A stretch of DNA of 64,000 nucleotides from positions 181,457,112 through 181,521,111 of the forward strand of contig OY294069.1 in NCBI GenBank assembly GCA_958510875.1, given 5' to 3'. The notes under the pieces were generated by a model, which was given only the letters and a program-made list of their open reading frames with translations, did not search any database and was not told where the DNA came from. The position numbers were made by a program, and so were the translations under genes. Position 1 is the first letter of the stretch, and each line of letters opens with the position of its first letter. Below are positions 58,901 through 64,000 of the stretch, one piece after another. The stretch comes from Endomychus coccineus. Lineage: Eukaryota > Arthropoda > Insecta > Coleoptera > Endomychidae.

Positions 58901-61900
58901 ATCCAAACCTAACAAATTGAAGTTCCTCACTATAGTATACTTTCTACAAAGACGCTCGCTGATGCTCAGTTCAACCAACATGAGACGTCTTACAACGTGA
59001 ATTAAAATTAATATCTACCTGTTATCCTACCGAGAGATAAACCAGTGGTTTCTTTCAACTGGTGCCCTGTAAACCCAGCTATATGCGCTCCCAGACTGAA
59101 ACCTATCACGTGTAATGACTCCGAGGATATCGCCAACGCCATTAAACTCACCGTCAAAATGGACAAACACTGTGCCACGTGCCACGTATTCAAATAGGCC
59201 GTCGGATAACATGGAAGTTGAGCTAGTGGGGCCCAATCGACTGGAAAAAAAATCAATTGAAACCGAATCTGGAAAATTTTCAGGTCAATTTTCAAGAAAA
59301 TTACCTGTTATGACGTTGTGTCCCGTGTTTTGATAGGCCGCAGTGACATTCGAAGTGGCAATATCTACGTTCAATCCTCCGTAACCATGAATCACGATTT
59401 TCAGAGGTCTGCTCACGTCGTAATCGTTGGGTAGTCTAGGATGGAACGGATTCAAATTCCTGATGACGATTTGGTCGTGGATGATGGTGAATAGTATGAA
59501 TTTTATGAGTCCCGGTCTACAAGGCTCGTTCAAATACACGGGGCAGTCGCCGAATTGTATTTCGAAAGCAAGAGATGGAATAATTGTTCCTGGAACATGA
59601 GTATAATGTCATTAAATATCTAATGCGTTCTGTAATTGGTATGACTTATCTTCTGTGCTTATAAAAATAAGTGATACACTAGAGAATTGATAACTCTTTT
59701 TATACCCCATAATGTGCTTTCCTTTTAACTTTTCGACATTGAGCAATTATCTTTGTAGCAATCTCTCGATTTGAGAATATCTCAATTTTACAGAAATAGA
59801 AACATGATTCTTTGAAGAATATCCCTTCTCAAAGACTGCATAGTCTAGTAAGTGAGGGATGTTGTACAACACATCTTTTGATGCTAGACCAATTGACGTG
59901 AAGCTTTTTGCATTTTGTCAAGAAAGCTGAAGCAGCAAAAGGGAAACGAAAAATAGTATCATTTTTTATAATAAATGGAAATGAGGTTTTAAATACCAAA
60001 TTAATCTTGTTGAAAGCTTCACCCAAAAGTTTTTTGAGGTCGCTGCTTACGAAATAGGCGTCAGAAATATCAAAATTTAAGATGACCAGTATCACCAAGT
60101 ACTTCGTAATATTTGTTTGAAGAAGTTACTGTTTTAGCGAAGCCATAGTTACCTACATTTATTTATTAAATTATGGAAAATCTAAATTTTAATAGTTATT
60201 TCATTCAAGTTTAGAATGAAATTTGATCACGGAACGGCTGATTCTAGTTAGTTTTTTGATAATTCTTTGTTTAGTGTGCTTTTCAATCCTGTTTGGAGAA
60301 ACTTCTTATTTATAAAAATTGTTCTTCAATAACGTATTCTGAATATCACTTGAAAAGTACAATAAATGAAAAGATAACTGAAATAGAACGAAATTTGAAT
60401 AAGCATTTCACTTCCACCTGCTTTTCTAATCAAGTGTAATGTATTTTTATGCTGAAAAAAATTACACAATTCATATTTCGAATCGTATCACTTTACTTGA
60501 TGACCGTTTATTGTTTTCCGATAAAGTCACAAAGTTGCGATGTCCTTATCTCCCCTTATTACGTATTCCTAGATTACTTTATTCTATAAGTATTCGCATA
60601 TTCGATAAAAAATCCTACCTCATTATTTACCGTTGTTAATTCCGATCTATAACATTATTCATTTCCATTCACAATATATTATCAGTAATGACAAATCGAA
60701 ATCGTTATCTAAAATTATGGAGAAAAAATGGGTGCAATATACAAATTTGGAGACCATCAATTTTTTACTAATAACATCCCTGATCATTATCAGAGCCATT
60801 TACTCTACACCAACGGCTGCTACAGAAATCCTACTTGATCTATCTCCTCGTCATATCTATTTGTAGATAGAATAAGGTCAGGTGGGCATCAAACAAGCTA
60901 GTTAATCGCTGCCGGGCCACAATCAGGCATTATCATATCCTAGATGTTCGATAAGACACGATTCTACCAGAAAATCTGATGATCAAAACCTTAACCAGCA
61001 TAATTATCGGCCTTATAAAAAGACTGATTTTGCTGTGTTGAACTATATTTAGAGAGATCCACAATATACCAACCACGTGGTAGCCGTGGAGGAACCGCTG
61101 TTCCACCCACTCACAAGAATCTTGAAGCTAAACCTTCACAGTAAGGTTGGTATTACCATTGAGAAGAAAATGTTATTTGATAATTGTATATTGCATTAAT
61201 TGTAACTTCAAGAGTGAATTTTCCATTACCACCTCCCGAATGTTACCAGATGTTAAATATTCATGAGGTAATAGAAACAGGTTGTAAGATCTTCTTAGAA
61301 ATATTCTATTCTATCTAAAATATACTTTTAACATTATAAAGATGCATGTGGAATTTGCAAGGGTCTTAATTAATTAAATTAGTATAAATCTGACTTAATG
61401 ACTGAATGTCTGTTCTATGATTTACAGATTTGGAGTCACGTTTTATGTGAATTATCTCTAGAACAGATCTTTTATAATAATTGGTTTCCTTAGTTAAAAT
61501 ATTAACATTTTTGTAATCGAATTGATGGTTTTAATCAAGACATATCTAGGTCAAGAATCATTATTAATTATAAGCAATTGATGAAAACACTGTTTCCACT
61601 AATTTAGAAGCTAAAATTTAGTAGAAATAGTGTTCTTTATTATTCTTGTTGATAAACTATTAAAACTTCCCAAAATACATAATTAAAATTGTGTACTATA
61701 ATTAATATAATAATATATTATGCACAGAAAAAAGCCCTTAAAATTCCACCAATAAAAGGTTGGAAAAGACAATTTATTACATTAATAATACTTTATTTAT
61801 TAAAGTAATATTTATTTTTCAAAATTCTTCAATACTAGTAAAATATAATTAGGTAAATATTTTCTTAGAAATAATGAAAATAAAAATATTTCTTTCAATT

Positions 61901-63532
61901 TAAATCAAGAAATTTTTTTAATAATTTTTCATATTTTAATAATAAATAATTAATTTATTTGAACTTTTTAATAATATAATAAGATTATTGACCCAGTATG
62001 AATTATATAAAAAATTCTCGGGAATTAAGTCACATTAACACTCTGTTATAAATGTTCGTCTTTACGTACGTTTCGGTCTCACGACCATCATCAGAAGACT
62101 TATTTTGTTAAAAAGGGGTTAACTAAAACTAATTAGCACAAGCGTCCATATCGCACAATCTTCAATCAAAAAGCTCACGCCGTCAGTTGCTTTGAGACCA
62201 TAGCAATATGCGTTTGTACATTATGAGAATATTACTTAACAGTGGTTTCTTGTTACAAAAAAATCTATACTTTAATATTAACGATACAATTTTCGATTAT
62301 TCGTGGTTCTGTTCGTTTCGACGGCGTGAGCTTTTTGATTGAAGATTGTGCGATATGGACGCTTGTGCTAATTAGTTTTAGTTAACCCCCTTTTTAACAA
62401 AATAAGTCTTCTGATGATGGTCGTGAGACCGAAACGTACGTAAAGACGAACATTTATAACAGAGTGTTAATGTGACCTAATTCCCGAGAATTTTTTATAT
62501 AATTTGAACTTTTTATTTATTTAATTAATAAAATAAAATTTAATAATTCCCTGGAAAGTATTTTTAAATTTAATTCCTAATTATAAATATGAATAAATTG
62601 GTTATATCCAAAAATTATAAAAATTTTGTAAATATCAAGTAAAACGATCGATGAAAATTTTTTGGTTAAAAAAACTTTATTTACTAATTCAAATGGATAA
62701 ACATATATTTTAATTAATTTGAAATTCAAATTATACTAGTGAATAGAAAAAATGTATAAATTTAAATAAAATTTTAAAATCAAAAATTCTTACAAAAAAA
62801 AACTTTCAAAATTTCACTGAAAAGGTCAATTTATTACTTAAACAAAACTTTATTGAAATAATATTTATTTTTCAAAATTTATTCCTGATTGATTATGAAA
62901 AAAAAATTGTATCTTAAACTTCAATTACTAAATATCAACATTTTAAAGGCTTTTAGGTAATTAAATTAGTCATTTAGTTAGATTTATACTAATTTATTTA
63001 ACTAAATCCTTGCAAATTCCTATATTCTTCCTTTATAATGTTTAAATTATATTTTAGGTAGAATGTTCAAATAACAATATTTCTAATAAGTTCTGACAAC
63101 CTTTTCCTATCAACTCATAAATCTTTAAAATCTGGTTCGTAAGTGGATACTTGAGCGTTATATTATAAAAATATTGCTAAGCAGTGGATTCTGGATACAT
63201 ATTCATATACTTAAAACATAAATGTGTTATAATTTCGATTATTCGTGTTTCTGTTCGTTTCGGCATCGTGGGCATTTTACATAGAAATTGAAGCGATAAG
63301 GACGCTTTGTGCTTAATACATTTAGTTTCAAGAAATCCCGTTTTAGACATAATACGTCTTCTGATGATGATCGTGAGACCGAAACGTACGTAAAGTCGAA
63401 AATAATAAGCATATATGTTAGTGTGACCTATTTCTCTAGAATTTATATATAATATATGGATATCGCTGCTCACAAATACAATATAAAATATTGTTACTTA
63501 CCTACTAGAAAAACAACATAGAACAATTTCAT
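55914..63532 (-). CDS. Lipase L8: six-exon secreted lipase with GFSLG elbow, 330 aa
   Basis: Exons are 63532-63502, 59589-59305, 59240-59019, 58908-58723, 57062-56900 and 56019-55914, phases 1, 1, 1, 1, 2, total 993 nt. The short signal peptide starts MKLFYVVFLV. An N-terminal Cys pair (GDCPVYLNEPC) parallels L7. Triad: Ser154 (VIGFSLGAH), Asp182 (GLDPALP), His248 (CSHLMAGLYF). The lid is 8 residues (Cys237-Cys246). The final 34-residue exon reads IRGVFFVNTAPEPPFALGDI, the C-terminal strand. Intron 1 is 3.9 kb and contains two ribozyme-bearing repeats. L7 and L8 share the GFSLG elbow, the Cys pair and the intron directly before GLDP or GAH, so they form a branch distinct from L2-L6. Confidence 0.92.
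56455..56750 (+). mobile_element. Short copy of the hammerhead-bearing inverted-repeat element
   Basis: Left arm has 'aattctcgggaaataggtcac' in part and 'aataacactttgt'; the right arm ends 'acaaagtgttattgtgacct', 'cccgagaatt' and 'ttcatactgggtca'. The arms are inverted. Only the right arm retains a ribozyme motif. In intron 5 of L8. Confidence 0.65.
56642..56683 (+). ncRNA. Hammerhead ribozyme motif, intact
   Basis: Stem I GTCTT/AAGAC, CTGATGA, extra T, stem II GGTC/GACC, GAAAC and GTAC-GTA all present, identical to 62406-62447. Confidence 0.7.
57340..58180 (-). pseudogene. LINE RT fragment and repeated flank
   Basis: Frame 57429-57659 reads INAGIPQGSVLAPTLFLLHI, then NDLL and SFADYGTFH, RT blocks with FADD changed to FADY. 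The sequence 'gagaacattttgaagacaag' recurs at 57350 and 58035, 680 bp apart, indicating two overlapping remnants of one LINE. In intron 4 of L8. The rest to 58720 is AT-rich and empty. Confidence 0.6.
59600..61200. other. Intron 1 of L8, proximal part, nothing recognised
   Basis: AT-rich DNA. Short open frames (for example 60439-60639) have no recognisable content. Confidence 0.5.
61210..61560 (-). mobile_element. Internal fragment of the ribozyme-bearing element, reversed
   Basis: Read on the minus strand it matches 35870-36065 ('aagtcagattt', 'actaatttaattaat', 'cccttgcaaattcc', 'aagtatattttagatagaat'). Both ribozyme arms are missing. In L8 intron 1. Confidence 0.55.
62058..62099 (-). ncRNA. 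Hammerhead ribozyme motif, left arm, intact
   Basis: Exact reverse complement of 62406-62447, with all core nucleotides and all three stems. Confidence 0.75.
62406..62447 (+). ncRNA. Hammerhead ribozyme motif, right arm, intact
   Basis: In order: GTCTT (62406-62410) pairs with AAGAC (62443-62447) as stem I; CTGATGA (62411-62417); one extra T (62418); GGTC and GACC (62419-62422, 62427-62430) as stem II with tetraloop GTGA; GAAAC (62431-62435); loop GTAC; GTA (62440-62442) with the predicted cut after A62442. Stem III is just 2 bp, as in the minimal hammerheads of Penelope-like elements. An extra nucleotide before stem II is tolerated in at least one viroid hammerhead. Confidence 0.75.
62985..63460 (+). 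mobile_element. Right-hand part of the hammerhead-bearing element
   Basis: Matches 35930-36420 through 'cttgcaaattcct', 'aagtggatacttgagcgtta' and the right arm ending 'gttagtgtgacctatttctc'. No left arm is present. It ends 40 bp before exon 1 of L8. Confidence 0.65.
63356..63397 (+). ncRNA. Hammerhead ribozyme motif, slightly degenerate
   Basis: Both core segments are intact (CTGATGA, GAAAC), but stem II reads GATC/GACC with one mismatch and stem I GTCTT/AAGTC with one mismatch. Activity uncertain. Confidence 0.55.
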
Positions 63533-63540
63533 GTTTGGTC

Positions 63541-64000
63541 GTAAGATGAGTGTTTACTAGTGTGCCTCACATGTTCAATATAACTGAATGGAATCTTCTA
63601 ATGAAGTACTAGATTCATATTTTACGAATCCTAACGGAACTTTCATCACAAACACAATATAAATCATACTTTAATTAATTGTATCAACACATTTTCAGCT
63701 ATCATCTAACGACCGCGCTCAGAAGAGATTGAAAAATCGGCGATACAATATAGAATAACAGGTGTCAATTTTGTAGAAAGTATTTCGTCCAAGATACGAT
63801 TTATCAAACGTCTTTAATATTCATCGAACGCATTATTCGAGGTTCCAGAGGATTATTTCGTAACAATTTTAAATACAGTATTCAGGTTATGTGACCACGA
63901 GCTATAAAAAAATGCATATTCGATGAGAACGTGTTCATTTTCATCCGAGATGTTTGACGTGAAGAATATTTAAAATCGGAAACCGATGGAGCACATCCTA
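63541..64000. other. Upstream of L8, no further gene
   Basis: A weak TATA-like tract (63576-63585) lies about 50 nt upstream of the L8 start codon. Nothing else recognised to the window edge. Confidence 0.45.

Larger units (their letters stand above)
61995..62505. mobile_element. Inverted-repeat element with two intact, opposed hammerhead ribozymes
   Basis: Near-perfect inverted arms of about 110 bp (61995-62105 and 62395-62505) flank a 290-bp centre without coding capacity. Each arm holds an intact 42-nt motif, on the minus strand at left and plus strand at right, so transcripts of either strand carry one active-looking ribozyme near their 3' side. A 14-bp direct repeat (ATTTGAACTTTTTA, 61957-61970 and 62502-62515) may be a target duplication, though the left copy is 25 bp from the arm. 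In L8 intron 1. Confidence 0.75.

Noticed and set aside
60439..60866. Two short plus-strand frames in L8 intron 1
   Set aside because: Low-complexity AT-rich composition with no recognisable domain or splice context.
61995..62505. Reading the inverted-repeat element simply as a DNA-transposon MITE
   Set aside because: The arms carry a full hammerhead core with compensating stems, the ends have no TA or 8-bp duplication, and related motifs lie next to Penelope endonuclease remnants. I keep the MITE option open but consider it less likely.
1..64000. CRISPR arrays, operons, bacterial-type promoters or riboswitches
   Set aside because: The DNA is eukaryotic with spliced genes; no evenly spaced direct repeats of CRISPR type were seen.

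Overview
The window is insect nuclear DNA, AT-rich and full of mobile elements. Spliced genes with GT-AG introns, insect-type transposable elements and the lipase family all point to an insect. A beetle is my guess, but the sequence does not settle the species.

The backbone is a tandem array of eight genes of the pancreatic-lipase / phospholipase A1 family, all on the minus strand. From left to right they are L1 (about 796-4569, 3' end not seen), L2 (8724-13394), L3 (17399-21230), L4 (22556-30221), L5 (32796-36824), L6 (38128-40819), L7 (42432-53283) and L8 (55914-63532). I reconstructed them exon by exon. For L2-L8 every exon joins in frame, giving proteins of 354, 326, 362, 357, 347, 398 and 330 residues. 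Each starts with a hydrophobic signal-peptide exon, and each has the Ser (GHSLG or GFSLG), Asp (GLDPA) and His (C-x-H) triad. L2-L6 share one architecture: five exons, intron phases 1-2-1-0 and a third exon of exactly 392 nt. They are recent paralogues. L7 and L8 have six exons and a GFSLG nucleophile elbow; L1 has a third architecture. A partial copy of the L4 last exon lies at 21500-21655. The lid between the two cysteines flanking it is only 8-9 residues in L2-L8, which suggests phospholipase A1-like rather than classical triglyceride lipase activity. Each protein is probably secreted, and a gut or digestive role is an inference.

Introns and intergenic DNA are filled with transposons. There are two hAT elements with perfect 8-bp target duplications (1597-3267 and 4923-7195), and two near-identical Tc1/mariner-like elements of about 1.85 kb with roughly 600-bp terminal inverted repeats (13803-15649 and 23849-25700). 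There are many decayed LINE fragments with reverse transcriptase and RNase H, Penelope-like remnants (26107-26740, 30790-31340, 31930-32660), a tRNA-derived SINE pair, an intronic satellite (11820-12840) and several unclassified repeats.

The most unusual signal is a family of repeats carrying hammerhead-ribozyme motifs. At least seven copies of one 42-nt motif are present. Two elements (35565-36420 and 61995-62505) carry the motif in inverted orientation, one in each arm. Related motifs follow the 3' ends of two Penelope-like endonuclease remnants (26020-26066 and 31604-31647), and a third family forms a 184-bp tandem pair at 7837-8065.
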